64,000 nucleotides of DNA, from the NCBI GenBank assembly GCA_963930655.1, contig OZ005612.1:12777001-12841000 (forward strand), in the 5' to 3' direction. Of the stretch, positions 21,127 to 33,199 are shown in pieces (within the stretch, counting starts at the first letter, position 1; the number at the start of each line of letters is the position of its first letter). The position numbers and the translations under genes are program-made. This DNA is from Myrica gale. Lineage: Eukaryota; Streptophyta; Magnoliopsida; Fagales; Myricaceae. The notes under the pieces were generated by a model, which was given only the letters and a program-made list of their open reading frames with translations, made no database searches and was not told the origin of the DNA.

Positions 21127-22290
21127 TTAATGGATAAAGATAACATCTAGGCATGATAGTTCCTTAGATGTGTTGAATTCCACAGGTGTTGTAGCACCTT
21201 TCCTTGTAGATCTTCCAAATTGTATGTCCTGGCTTTCAGGGGCCAGTAATACTAAATGGTCCATTCCAATTTGGGTGTAGCTTGCCATGTTGTGGTCTTT
21301 TGTTCTTGGCAATATTTTTTGAAGCACTAAATCTCCCAGAGTAAAGCGACGTGGCCTAACCTCGGCATTGTAGTAGTTCATGATCTTTTGTTTCTAAGCC
21401 ACCATTCTGAGTCGTGCGTCTTCTCTTTTTCCTTCAAGCAAATGTAGCTCAAATTTTTTCCCTTCTTCATTGTTTTCTTTGATGAAGTTCACTACTCCTG
21501 GAGTGAGTGCTCCTATCTCGACAGGAATTACCGATCTGTTCTATAGGTGAGAGCAAAAGGAGTTCCACAGGTCGGGGCTATGAGAGTGGTGCGGTAGGCC
21601 AATAGTACCCCAGACAATTCTTTTTCCCATAAGTATTTTTTATCATTGAGCTTCGTCTTGATAATTCGTAGAAACGATCTATTTACTAGTTCCACTTTTA
21701 CATTAGCTTGTCGGTAATATGAAGATGAGTAGAGATTTTCGATTTTAAGTACAGAGCAAAAGTCTCGAAAGCTCCTATTATCAAATTGTTTGTCCTTGTC
21801 TATTATTATTGCTCTTGGTAGCCCAAAGTGACATGGTATTTTTCCACATCAATTTTTGGATGTTAGGTTCGGTGATCTTTGCCAGCGTTTTAGCTTCTAC
21901 CCATTTGGTAAAATAATCAATGACGACTGCCAGTAATTTCTGTTGCTTTAATCCTAGGGGAAATGGTCCAAGGATATCAATCACCCATTGCATGAATGGG
22001 TACGGGGTGCTAACGATTGTCTTCTATTCAATCGACGTATTTATGACGTTCGCCAACCTTTAGCATTTTTTGCATTTTCGCACCATTTTCTGGGCGTCCG
22101 TCTACATGGTAGACCAAAAAAGGCCAGCTCGGATTAATTTTTAGGCAAAAGTTCTTGCTTCTGAGTGATTTTCGCATATCTCTTCGTGTACTTCTTGAAG
22201 TACATAGTTTGCATCTCGAGTGCCAAGGCAGCATAACACGGGTTCAGAGAAACCTCAGCGATATAGACTTTCATCTGTAATGGTGTATCG
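21127..22290 (-). pseudogene. Tat-like gypsy integrase, broken
   Basis: On the minus strand, in order: an integrase zinc-binding region (YTITDESLYR, VHEEICENHS, KCKKC; about 22290-22040), the catalytic core starting at 21993 (WVIDILGPFPLG, VIDYFTKWVEAK), the Glu region (QANVKVELVNR near 21700), then GVVNFIKENN and IMNYYNAEVRPRRF with GDLVL, ending near 21127. These are the marks of Tat-type Ty3/gypsy integrases, which insert the DNA copy. Several stops and shifts break it. RT and RNase H are missing between this and the gag. Confidence 0.85.
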
Positions 22291-22639
22291 CGGGGCTATT
22301 GTTATAACTTATGGAGTTGAAGTTTTTCAGCCCCATAGCTTTCCCCCTTATGAACTTTTATGATTGGAACTCACCAATCTTCTAGTTTTATTTGGTCGCC
22401 TTCTCTGATTTTTGAGACGATCCCTATGGATCGTATGAGCTACCCTCAACCTTTGGTCATCTCGGCAGATCTAGATACCTCGGTGGCTACTGCCTTTTCA
22501 GATGGACATATTCGTTGGTATCGTGACCATGATTGTCATGGAAGCGGCAAAACTTCTCGTTGTTACGCTTACTTGGATCTGATCTTGTCTTGGCGGAGCA
22601 TTGAGCAGCATGAATTGTAACTTTGGACACTCAACCCAA

Positions 22640-23300
22640 GGTTCTGTCTTTCAAGCTTTTTCTAATGCTTGAGGTCTGATCGAGGCATATGAGAAAGAGA
22701 ACCTCTCATTTGTTAACCTTCTGTCCTTTTCGGGCTATCACCAAGTCTTCGACTTTCATATACTTCTGCGCTTTCTCCATGAATTCTAAAGTCTTTGGAG
22801 GATTTTTCCCCAATGACAAAGAGAACCTCTCATTTGTTAACCCTGCTACTATAGCTATGAGGACTTGCTTGACTTATGGATCTTCCATGTTTAGTTTTTC
22901 TCGGCTGAAGCGTGCTACGTAATCTCGTAGGCTTTTGTCCCTCTTCTAATGAGTGGAGAGGAGATGTATCGCCGACTTCTTTTTTCTTTTACTTCCTATA
23001 GAATGATAGATGAAAGCACAATTGAGTTCCTTGTAATTTGAGATTGTATTTGATCCGAGTCTGCTTAGCCAATCGTGGACTGATCCTATTAACGTGGTGC
23101 TTTGCTTTACATTTGATGGCATCTTGTTTATCCAATAAATCCATCTGTGACCGATATCCTTCTAAATGTTACATGGGATCACCAACTCCAGTATATTTGT
23201 TGATAATAGGCATACGGAACTTGAATGGCAATCTAGTCTTCAAAACCTCTGGAGTGGTGCATCATACTTTCAAGCGAGGATTGCGGTGTTTTATTTACTT
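22640..23300 (-). pseudogene. Tat-like gypsy gag, broken
   Basis: The minus strand from about 23290 reads MPIINKYTGVGDP, HLEGYRSQMDLLDKQDAI, then DKSLRDYVARFSREKLN and LGKNPPKTLEFMEKAQKYM, the usual core of gypsy gag. Shifts and stops interrupt it. Integrase follows almost directly, so roughly 2 kb of protease-RT-RNase H coding is lost. Confidence 0.8.
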
Positions 23301-23315
23301 TTTGTTTCATCATTC

Positions 23316-23620
23316 CTAAAACGTCCTTATACCATTTTCGTGATGTGTTGATGCAAACAAAACGTCCACTTTATGAAGACCTAAGTTTTGGGTGCTCAAG
23401 TGAAACCAATCGCACTTCAATAAATAAACTAAATTCCCACGCAGGTACCGTAGTGCGTAAATATCCACAAGTTTGCCATAAAAATTGACGTTTTCCCCAT
23501 CATGGTCTCCCAATACAACTACCCCGCTATTTTGTGTGCTGCGAAATTGTTCACGATTAACTGTGTGAAACCGAAATCCATTAACTACACATCCAGAAAA
23601 TTATGGTACACGATGATCCG
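23316..23620 (-). pseudogene. CACTA transposase C-terminal region (DUF4216-like)
   Basis: The minus strand reads without stops GCVVNGFRFHTVNR, RSTQNSGVVV, NVNFYGKLVDIYALRYL and LLKCDWFHL, the conserved block behind the TNP2 transposase of plant En/Spm elements. It is on the same strand as the TNP2 N-terminal part at 29182-30482. The two may be halves of one element separated by the copia at about 24030-28790, with the middle lost. Confidence 0.75.
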
Positions 23621-23640
23621 ATCTGGATGCAGTGCTTATA

Positions 23641-24030
23641 AATCATCCGACACGTCGGTCGAAGATTCATTACGTATTGTTTGTATCTAAAATAATATAA
23701 TTCGATTACATGTTGAAGAGTGTAAATTATTTAAATAATGAATTAACTCTACATTCTACAAATGTAATAAATATCCGATTTTTAAACCATGATGGAAATT
23801 CTACCTTGTGCCTTCGATCAACATTATTTGTAATTGCTACTTGAATTCATGGAGATGCTCGCTGCAAACTAATATTCATAAAATAATGACAAGTGTAAAA
23901 TATTGAATAAGAAAGTGATTCAATATAAAAGACAAGTACAACACTTACTCTAGATGTGGGCCGAGTTCTCCTTAATTATTTAAGACATTCCATTGTGCTT
24001 TAGTGAACTCCTTTCTATTCAAATCCTGGT
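23641..24030. other. No recognisable feature
   Basis: AT-rich, with no domain or clear repeat. It lies between a CACTA fragment and a copia LTR piece. Confidence 0.5.
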
Positions 24031-24039
24031 CCTTTCCTG

Positions 24040-24290
24040 AGGTATATATACCGAGTTCTCTTTGTACCCATTCTTTATAAAATGCTTGAGTGTTGGGTAA
24101 ACACTTGGTCCTACTCGTGAGAGCAGAAGAAATCCCATGGGCTTTGAGATTTGTGAAGGGAGTTGAAGCGTGAGCTCGAAAAATGCTTTGTAAAGGTTCT
24201 TTAGCACCCCGAAAGCTATGGTGTATTTACTATTTGGAGAATAGTGAAGGTAGCCCAATTCACCACCCTCTTGCGTGATTATCGATGTCC
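24040..24290 (+). repeat. Copia LTR piece (5' side)
   Basis: Aligns with 28385-28600 (CTTTGTACCCATTCTT, GTGTTGGGTAAACACTTGGTCCTAC, AGAAGAAATCCC, GCTTTGTAAA). The two flank the copia coding remnants at 24431-27820 and are therefore its LTR remains. Confidence 0.8.
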
Positions 24291-24430
24291 AAGCGATGGA
24301 TTATTGACTGTGGAGAATTATTTCTAGAGGTCCTGAATAGTGAAGGTAGCCCAATTCACCACCCTCTTGCGTGATTATCGATGTCCAAGCCGTGGATTAT
24401 TGACTGTGGAGAATTATTTCCAGAGGTCCT
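24239..24430. repeat. 96-bp tandem duplication
   Basis: 24239-24334 and 24335-24430 differ at about three positions. The unit starts GAATAGTGAAGG and ends GAGGTCCT. It lies at the LTR to gag junction (CCCAATTCACCACCCTC is the LTR end), so the presumed LTR end is duplicated. Confidence 0.95.
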
Positions 24431-24985
24431 AGATTTCCTAAGACAGTTGAAGACACGTTGAAAGATGAAAAGGATTTTAATGACGCTGATCTTAAGCTCA
24501 TGTCTATGAATTCTAAAGCTATGAATGTGTTATATTGTGCACTTGATTCAAATGAATTTAATCGTGTTTCCGGTTGTGATACTGCGAAAAAAATTTGGGA
24601 TAAACTTCAAGTGTCCCATGAAGGCATGAATCATGTGAAAGAATACAAAGTTAGTATGCTTGTTCATAGTTACAAACTTTTTAAGATGAAATCTGATGAA
24701 CATATTTATTCCATGTTTAGTCACTTTACCAATATTATAAATAATCTTAAATCTCTTGGTAAAGAATATACTAATCTTGAAATGGTGAGAAAAATCCTTA
24801 GGTGTCTTCCAAAAGCGTGGGAACCGAAGGTAACTGTCATTCAAGAAGCTAAAGACTTAACAAAGCTTCCCTTGTATGAACTCATGGGATCTCTTATGAC
24901 CCACGAGATGAACCAAGTAAAAGGACAAAAAATTGAAGGAAAAGGCAAAAGAGAAAATCACCTTAAAAGCATCATACTCTATTAG
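24431..24985 (+). pseudogene. Copia gag (UBN2-type), truncated
   Basis: An open frame with KAMNVLYCALDSNEFNRV, AKKIWDKLQVSHEG, FTNIINNLKSLGKEYTN, MVRKILRCLPKAWEPKVT and LYELMGSLMTHE, the core of SIRE-type gag. The N-terminal start is missing. A frameshift near 24960 ends the frame; a coiled-coil and decayed zinc-knuckle part follow in other frames to about 25510. Confidence 0.85.
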
Positions 24986-25599
24986 TGAAGAAGTGGAAGT
25001 TGCAAACCTTTGTTTGATAGCAAAGGGAAGCGAGGATGAGGTACAATCTTCACTTATTCAATGTTTTTTCATTTGATGAATTGCAAGATGTGTTTAATGA
25101 ACAATACCTTGAACTAAAAGTAATATTTTCAAAATATTATTCTCTCAAAAAAGAATTTTGAAAGTAATGCAAAAGACAATGATACTTTGAAAGGTCAAGT
25201 CATATCTCTTAGAGATAATTTGCAAGGACAACAAAAGAAAATGAAAAATCTTTGCAAAGTCATTCAGTATTTTGATTGTTGAAAATGACACCTTGAAAGT
25301 GAAAGTTGACTCTCTTACAAATGATCTTGCAAGGTTTACTCAAGAAAGAAAAACCTTGACATTCTTCTTGGTTCTCAAAAGTGTTGCTTCGACAAAAGTG
25401 ACATTGGATGATTATTCCAATGATAAAAAAATCTTACTCTTCTATGATCACAAAGTCATCTCCATCATTTACTTTGTGCAACTTTTATGGTAAATATGGA
25501 CATATATCATATGTTTTATCCAATTAGAAAGAAATCTTCCAGTGGCATTAAATTTGTTTGGATTCGAAAAGACTGGATGAAAGAAATTGGTTATAACAC

Positions 25600-26640
25600 C
25601 AAAGGACCCAAAAAGTTGGGTACCAAAATGATAGACGTGATTCTTTTTTGTATGAGTGCTTGAAGTCAATCGAAGTCAAGGAACATTGGGCTCTTGATAA
25701 CGAATGCACCAAGCACATGGCAGGGGATAAGAGTTAGTTCAAATCTCTTAGCCCAAAAGAGAAGAGATCAATTACATTTGGTCACATCGATAAAGGAAAA
25801 ATTATTGGTTTTCAAAATGTCGGTATGTCGTATAATCCCACTATTAAACATATTATATTTCTTGATTGTTTGAAGCATAATTTGATGAGCATAAGTCAAG
25901 TATATGATAAGGGATGCCAAATCATATTTGAATAATCAATATGTATTATTGAAAATATTGAAAACAAGAAAGCCTTGTTTGTTGGACATAGATTTGAAAA
26001 TGTGTACACTGTTCATTTAGAGAGCATTTCTTCAAGAAATATAAAGGTCTTTCGTCTCTAAATGACAACGATAGTTGGTTGTGCCATAGAAAGCTTGCTC
26101 ATGCAAGCATGAACTTGATTTCAAAACTAGCCAAAAGTAATCTTGTTTCGGGTTTGCCTAACCTTACTTTTGAAAAAGACAATTTGTGTAGCTTGTCAAA
26201 AAGGCGAACAAACCAAAACCACTTTTAAGCCCAAAAATGTGATGTCCACTTCTAGGTCACTTCAACTACTACACATGGACTTATTTGGTCCAACCCGAAC
26301 GCTGAGTTTGGGGTGGAAAATGCTATGGATTTGTTGTTGTTGATGATTTCAATAGATTCACATGGGTTCTATTCCAAGCTCATAAAGAAGAGGCTTTTCA
26401 TGCTTTTGAAAAACTTAGCAGCGGGATTCAAAATGAAAAGGGTTTTGCTATTTCTAGCATAAGGAGTGATCTTGGAAAAGAATTTTAAAATTCCTCATTT
26501 GAAAGGTTTTTATGGTGAAAATGACATTAACCATAACTTCTCGGCTCCTAGAACTCCACAACAAAATGGTGTTGTAGAAAGGAAGAATAGGACAATACAG
26601 AGAGCCATCACGAAATGCATTCTAAAGAGAGAGGCTATGC
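25600..26640 (+). pseudogene. Copia protease-integrase region, broken
   Basis: Pieces in several frames: HWALDNECTKHMAGDKS near 25685 (the protease Asp-Ser-Gly is altered to Asp-Asn-Glu), KIIGFQNVG, LKHNLMSISQVYDKG, then WLCHRKLAHASMN and CVACQKGEQ (integrase HHCC), LHMDLFGPTRT (first catalytic Asp near 26278), and PRTPQQNGVVERKNR near 26560 (Glu region). Stops and shifts break it. Translation into the RT region is cut off by the GC-rich block at 26645. Confidence 0.85.
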
Positions 26641-26644
26641 CCTC

Positions 26645-27172
26645 TCACTAGCTTTTCCCCTCCCCTTAGTATGAACTCCCTCCTTGTTCTCTATGACCGG
26701 CGGTGGGAGGCACTCTTGCTCCTCCCGCCGTCCTCCTCTTCCCTTACTCTTTCTCCTTTCCCTCTTTTGGCCGGACACTTGTCCACAAAACCCCCATTTT
26801 TGGTTTCCCTCTATGGTTATCTTCAACTCTAGATCATGTCGTTCTCGTTGGACTTCAGTGGCCACGCTCAGCAGGGAAGACGTCAGCAGCTCCAGGTGGT
26901 CGTTTCCGGCTTTCTCTAGTTGCTGTTGGCCGGCGTGTGACTCCTCAAGAGCGGCCTTGCGTGGGCACGTGCCTCTCAAGCGCCTGCCACTTCTTGAATC
27001 TATTGTTGTGGTTTTCGGTGGTGTCTCGAGGCTCTGTTATCTTGCCCGATTCCGTCCGGCCAGCAGTTTTTTTTTGTTTCAATTTATTTTTCCTGTATTT
27101 GTATGTTATTTCATTGGGCTTTTGTTGTGGATCTCGTTGTCCATTAAGGCTGGTGTGAACCAAACCAAATAT
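26645..27172. other. GC-rich foreign block replacing part of the copia pol
   Basis: Between the integrase end and the RT end there is about 530 bases of much higher GC content (CTCCTCCCGCCGTCC, GTGGCCACGCTCAGC, GAAGACGTCAGCAGC). Three long frames overlap here, none with a recognised domain. About 1.3 kb of normal copia sequence is missing at the same place. It could be a LINE leader, a captured gene piece or filler from break repair. Confidence 0.5.
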
Positions 27173-27175
27173 TGA

Positions 27176-27820
27176 GGCATGATTGACTCCTTATTCTATC
27201 TTGCCGCTAGTAGATCTGATATAATGTTTAGTATATGCATGTGTGCTAAATTCCATTCTTGTCCTAAGGAATCTCATCTCCTTGTGGTTAAAAGAATATT
27301 CAGATATATTGTTGGCAATGAAAATCTTGGTTTGTTTTATCCCAAGAGTGTTGAATTTAATTTATAATGACACTCGGATGCAGATTATGTAGAATGTAAA
27401 ATTGATAGAATGAGTACTAGTGGTGCATGCCAATTTCTTGGACCTTCATTAGTCTCTTAGTGTTGTAAGAAATAAAATTTCGTGTCTCTATCAACTACGA
27501 AAGCCGAGTGTATTGTTGTGAACAATTTTGTACACAAATATTGTGGATGAAACAACAACTGGATGATTTTAATCCTCATTATTCTCTCATCCCAATAAAA
27601 TGTGACAACACCAGTGTGATAAATCCTACCAAAAATCTAATTTAGCACTCTAGAATAAAACATATTTTGATTAAGGATCATTTTATTCGAGATTGTGCTT
27701 AAAAAATGGGATATTGATCCTGAGTTTGTAAATACCGACCTTCAATTGGCCGATATTTTCACATAACCCCTTAATGAGGATAATTTTGTTTTCTTCGTCA
27801 AGAAAGTGGAATGAGATTTC
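27176..27820 (+). pseudogene. Copia RT C-terminus and RNase H, broken
   Basis: GMIDSLFYLAASRSDIMFSICMCAKFHS and SHLLVVKRIFRYIVG are the usual end of copia reverse transcriptase. They are followed by DADYVECKIDRMSTSG, FVSLSTTKAECI and a damaged LADIFTxPL end of RNase H. There are many stops. It belongs to the same element as the gag at 24431. Confidence 0.85.
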
Positions 27821-28380
27821 CTTCGGATTAAATTGGTGATATGTGCTTGTTTTGTCATATTAATTTTGTTAATGATTGCATTGGATATATTCTGATATGT
27901 GTTTAAATTGCTCTATGTGCATTTCTTTTAAAATCATAACTGTTCCTTGTGAAAACATTGTATGTACTCATTTTGCATGTCATGTGTCAATACTTGGTGA
28001 AACAAGTGTCGACTCTTCTAGTTTATTTCTATTTGTTTTCACTGGAGAAGAATGTATCGATCTGTAAATTTTTTAAAAAATGGTCTGCATGGCATACATA
28101 AATACTCACCAAGGGTACGGGTCGACACTTATTGCTTCTCTCGACCTCACAAAAACCTTTCATCTCTCCCAAACAGCAACATTCTTATTTTTCATTCAGA
28201 ATAAAACCCTTCCGTTGATGAGTTTTGTTCAAAAAGATAAAGGAGAAAGGGTAAAGAAAGGTGTGGTGACACCTTAGAAAGGAGGTGACAGAGGCTTAGA
28301 TTTTGAGGAAGAAGATGAAGATGAGTAAGAAAATTTCATTGCTGAAATCAAGGAGGAACAAAAAAAAAGTTGGTATATTC
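27821..28380 (+). other. 3' untranslated part of the copia remnant
   Basis: It runs from the RNase H end to the LTR. It contains single GTGTCGAC words (about 28006 and 28120) and a small acidic frame near 28290-28330. No PPT could be named. Confidence 0.5.
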
Positions 28381-28790
28381 GGCTTAGAGAGCCATTCTCT
28401 TTTGTACCCATTCTTCGTAAAATAATCTAGTGTTGGGTAAACACTTGGTCCTACTTGTGAGTAGAAGAAATCCCTTGGGTCTTGGGATTTGTGAGAGAGT
28501 TAAAGCGTGAGCTTGAAAAATGCTTTGTAAATGTTCCTTAGCACCCCTGAAGCTAAGGTGTATTTGCTATTTGAAGAATAGTGAAGGAAGCCCATGGAAG
28601 TCAATGGCCTTGGGGGTGGACGTAGGCAAGTGTTGGCCGAATCACCAAAAATTGTGGTATTGTCTCTGCATTTTTAATTGTTAAAAGGGGTATTTTTCAA
28701 ATCTGGGTTTTTATCGAAAAAGGACTAAGTTTTTGATAAACCCAATTCAACCCCTTCTTGAGTGATTATTTATATTCACAAAGAATACTA
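28380..28790 (+). repeat. Copia LTR piece (3' side)
   Basis: Partner of 24040-24290, continued by GTGTTGGCCGAATCACC, ATTGTGGTATTGTCTCTGC and ending CCCAATTCAACCCCTTCTTGAG, the usual SIRE-type LTR end. Confidence 0.75.
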
Positions 28791-29000
28791 TAAACCAATT
28801 GTGCTTTAATACCATCTCAACATCAGTAATCAATTCTAGAAGGTATTCATATTGATCTAATTCAATGCTTGTACTCTTATTGCACCCACTCGTTTGCTTA
28901 AGCTTACTACCTGGATGACAAAGTCATCCATCCTATTAAGTAGAGGCACAACGAGTGTAGACCTAACGTACATCAGTATGTACCTTGGTCTAGAATAAAA
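28790..29000. repeat. Dispersed repeat, copy 2
   Basis: Homologous to 9560-9772 (see that entry). It continues with AT-rich sequence to 29170. Confidence 0.55.
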
Positions 29001-29181
29001 CATGAAGTGAATAAAGAAACGAAGAGTCATACTTCCCACCTTTGATTCATGAGTCATTGGCATGACTTTTCTACAATGTCACTTAATAATATCTATGTAA
29101 CATCTTATGTCACATCATATTACCCAATAAATAATTATAGACATGTGACATTTAAATAAATAATATTCACACAAATGATTT

Positions 29182-30482
29182 TTAGGGTATAATTTTTTTA
29201 GGGCAAAATAACCTTCCTTTCGTACTCCATCCTGATAGATTGTCGTAAGCCGAAAAATCGTTTATTTTCCATAGCAATGTTGCGTATAATTTGAATGATC
29301 TCGATTCCGCGGCATCATACGCTTGCACCCCATCCTCCCTTAAATCCTTCAACATCGTTGTTAAGGGCCGCAAATAAACATCAATATCATTTATCGGATT
29401 TCAATGCGTGGGAATAAGGAGTGAGTGCATAAAAGAGGATTCCTTCATACACTTCAATAGTGGTACATTGTACGGGACTAAAACCACTGGCCATTTACTG
29501 TATAACAAGTTCATATGAACACGCAGGTTAAATCCGTTAGCCGTTAAACACAAACGAATGTTACGAGCTTCCTGGCCAAACAACTTGTATTTCCTAGCTA
29601 GGTCCTTTCATACCACAGAGTTTACAGGATGCCTCATTATCCCCGTCTTCAACCACTAGTTTGTCTTACCACCTCATATTCATTGCTGTCTGACGTGAAA
29701 TAAACAATCGCTGCAACCTCGATTTCAACTGAAAATGATTCAACACTTTCTGAGAGACTTTTGACTGTACTTCCACCTAGATTATCCATACAATGGACAC
29801 TCTTACAACTCGCTATTCTGTTTCCAAAACAGAATGAAATCATTCCGGAATGCACGTATGTTGTTGTAACTAAATCTTAAAATCTTCCTCAACTGCTTCG
29901 CCTCATAGTAAGACTTCGATAAAGTCTCACCATCGGGTAATACTTCTTTTATGAACCCTAACACCTCCTCATATGCCTTCACGCTCAAGTAATTCCAGAA
30001 CGTCACAAGCAGTAGTCTTACTACAAAAGACAGCTTCGAAAACTTCACATACCCAGGATACAATTCTCACTCAACATCCCCCCTAATGTGGCATATGCAT
30101 AAAATTAGTTCCCAAATTAGAGTGGCTTTGGGCCTACACTATCAGTTGCTCCTGCCTCAAAGTCCTCTAACATGTCTTGGATGTCGTCATCTATATTCCC
30201 TCATACTCCTCAGTACTCACCTCTCCCGACCGAAAAAGGTGGTTCTGGAAATTGATTCTCCGTGCAATACGCAATCAGGATAACTTTTCTCAAACCCATT
30301 TATGAACAGGTGATCATTCATATCTTCAATAGTTTGGAACAAAACATTCTTACATCTCCGATAGGGGCACTTTATTCACCACGACTATCCGCAGCATTTG
30401 TGGCGATACTCAAAAAGTCTCGGACACCTTCCTTGTACTTCACACCGAACCTATCTACTTTATGACTCCAACTCTTGTCCAT
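29182..30482 (-). pseudogene. CACTA (En/Spm) TNP2-like transposase, N-terminal part, broken
   Basis: Minus strand from the ATG at 30482: MDKSW, YKEGVRDFLSIA (transposase-associated domain), then in a shifted frame KCPYRRCKN and DHLFINGFEKSYPDC. At 30063-29803 follows KFSKLSFVVRLLLVTFWN, EVLPDGETLSKSYYEAK and FWKQN. At 29640-29400 follows RHPVNSVVWK, QEARNIRLCLTANGFN, YSKWPVVLVPYNVP and ESSFMHSLLIP. It ends with DLREDGVQAYDA, FKLYATLLWKINDFSAY and LSGWSTKG at 29182. This is the order of the Transposase_21 family, which cuts and pastes CACTA elements. Multiple stops and shifts; truncated after the STKG motif. Confidence 0.88.
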
Positions 30483-31399
30483 TTTTTGTGTCTTCAGTAA
30501 TAGATATGCATAAAAAATCAAAAAACAATCATGCATATAGTAATGATTGTTCGCCTCTAACACCTTATTTTTCTAGGGTGATAGGTCATATCCCATTCAC
30601 GATTAAACTATTCATACTGTACGTAAATGTGCCAATGATTGTGCCCGACACTTTAGAAATTTTGATAGCCTCTCCCCGTAGTTCCCAGATACAAACATTC
30701 AACATTGAGGTTACACATTCACCTTTAAATGGCAAGTATGCAAGCACAATGCTGAATATGTATCCGTAGGACAAAAGGAGAAATTTCTAACTTCATTGTA
30801 CACAATGACCAGAACATTTATGTACATTATGGATATTCTAATCCCAAACTATACACAACTAAGACAATTCAGGAATTATCGCTCGTTCGACAACAAAACA
30901 GGCAGTAATTTCCAAACGGGTTCTAAAGGCTACTAAATGCAAAACTGAAAAAATTCATAGAATTTACTAACACAAAACTGTTCGGTTAATATACAAACCA
31001 TCGCAACAGAAAGAAATAAACTATGTCGTTTCAAAATTGCACCGTCCGCACTCCCTCTACAGATCTTAACGATCATCGATTACCAAAAATAATCGTGCAG
31101 GCAGTTACAAGAATCGTACGGACTGCAATTGTCGGAGAACAGAGTCTTCGCAAAATCACCCGGAGATAGACTATTTTCTATCCAAAAACACACCAAAACA
31201 GCCAAATTGTTAGATGCATTTACATGAATAAACAAAATCAAAACTAACAAAAAAAAACCAAACTGTGATATCGTCCAATGCCCAAAAACACTCCAATCTC
31301 TGATTCAATCTCTTTCTATCACTTCTTAAATGATCAATCACCGAATAGGCGGAGCTTGGCCATATTTAAGAGGAATAGAGTTCTCTATGGTCACGAAAT

Positions 31400-32140
31400 G
31401 AGCTATGGCATATGGGCTTCGAGGTTTTGATTATGTGAAAGAATCGTCTGGACGACTGCTACCGATTGTACGACCACTATCCGCGTGAAATTTTTGGCAT
31501 GGAACTTTACCACCAACAAATATCCCGCATCCCAACGGTTATATCCATTGCACACGACATCATTTTAAGTGCCAATAATGCTGTTTTGACCCTAGGAAAA
31601 TTATCTCCTGTTCTGTTTACACCGTGCGAATGGTTATGGAAAATTAAAAATATCTTTCTATTACTTAAACTACACCGTTTTAATTACATGGCTACCCGTG
31701 CCCATGGTTTCGCTTACAATTCGGATGGTAGCACTTATAGAACAACACTGTTTTCCTGGTTAAAACGACATCATTTCACCTTTTGGACGTTCATAGAACG
31801 TGCGAACGATATTCGTCTATGAACATCCAAATGGTATTCGTCAACACTATTATATTAAACTTTCTCACTTCGTAACTGTTTACACCAATACAATTATATA
31901 ATTAATATGACATGCACATTTTTAAATATGCTACTATTTAAATTTTGTTACAATACGGATATAGTTAATATATTATGAAATAAACATGAATATCCAAAGT
32001 AATTATCATAACATAGAATCAATAGAAATATCAAAATAAAATCCATATGTCAGTATTTACAAAGGTATAAATAAAAGATCTCCAGAAAACATATCGTGAA
32101 ATAAAACAAATGCTGAAAACATAGATATAGTCGTAGTCAT
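31400..32140. other. No supported gene
   Basis: A 118-codon plus frame (31466-31822) has no recognisable motif and lies upstream of the transposase inside the presumed CACTA element. An imperfect hairpin GTTCATAGA...TCTATGAAC lies at about 31789-31824. Confidence 0.45.
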
Positions 32141-32149
32141 GGTGCGGGA

Positions 32150-33199
32150 TCAAAGTGTCCTAATCTGAGAGCCTAGTGTCTTCTCTAAGAACTCTTTCAT
32201 AGTCCCATTCGTCTCGTTAGTGTCCACAGCTGTGTCGGAGTGCCGGTCATAACTGCGGCAAAATCATGCATCTGCTCTGAATGGCCCTTAGATCTCTCCT
32301 CATAACGTTGACCTCGTCCCTCACAATACTCTGGAGGAGAACATAGTTCTACTCGAGAGTGGTGAGATGAGAACCAAGATCAATGCACAACAACCGAGTA
32401 GGATCAAATGTCGTCTGAACAGCTTCCTTCACCCCCTCGATCAAAGAGTCGGCCCACGCTAGTTGTTTTGTCTGTGCCTGCTGATTGGAACTTTGCCTGG
32501 TTTCATGAATAAGGGCAACTGACATTGGCTGATCAGGCGCTCTGGTATTGAAACTCCACAGGATCTTATATCGCCGAAGCTGAGTTGTGGAACGGCTCAA
32601 AGTGGACCGATAGATCGCACCGAGACTGCTCTTCTTATCTTCAAACGGACCATTTATGTAGCCCTGATTATGGAGGAACTGTGTCAAGAGAAGCCCATAT
32701 GAAAACCCAGAGCTTCACGGTGTATTTGGTTCCGATCGAAGAGTCGTGAAAATGTACAAAGATAGAACCACAACCAACCCTCTAGCCACGATCAGTATTA
32801 GCTCGCCTCTCGCTGTGGGACATTCTGTCATGTGAGCTCTCTACTCGATGTCGTGGGCAAAGATAAGGTGTATGATAAATCAGAATGGAAGAATCTCTTT
32901 ATGATGTATGAATGATCCGACGACCATCATATCCCGGACTAGATCTACGGATCCTGAGCCGGTTCTCTTAAGAAACCCAATCTAACCCTAGTCGTCCATA
33001 AGATCGCCGATGCTCCAGGACGCAAACCTCATCTCCTCAAAATCTGGAGAAAAAACCTCACTCGCCACAATAATAGCTCGATGAGGATCTCAGCCCACTG
33101 CTCCTCCAATGTCATATAACCATCTAGACTGTCAGGTGACTGCTTTTCGAAGCTCTCTGGGCTAGAACTAGTAGTAGCTGAACGCTGGTGCTTCGACAT
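32150..33199 (-). pseudogene. Possible transposon-associated protein remnant
   Basis: The minus strand from the ATG near 33199 reads MSKHQRSATTSSSPESFEKQ, then a decayed region, then GFSYGLLLTQFLHNQGYINGP and a charged or Gln-rich tail with EAVQTTF (32687-32349). The block resembles in layout the 'putative plant transposon protein' domains found near gypsy and CACTA genes. The link is weak; frameshifts are frequent. Confidence 0.35.

Noticed and set aside
31466..31822. 118-codon plus frame
   Set aside because: No homology pattern recognised, opposite to the transposase strand, in AT-rich sequence.
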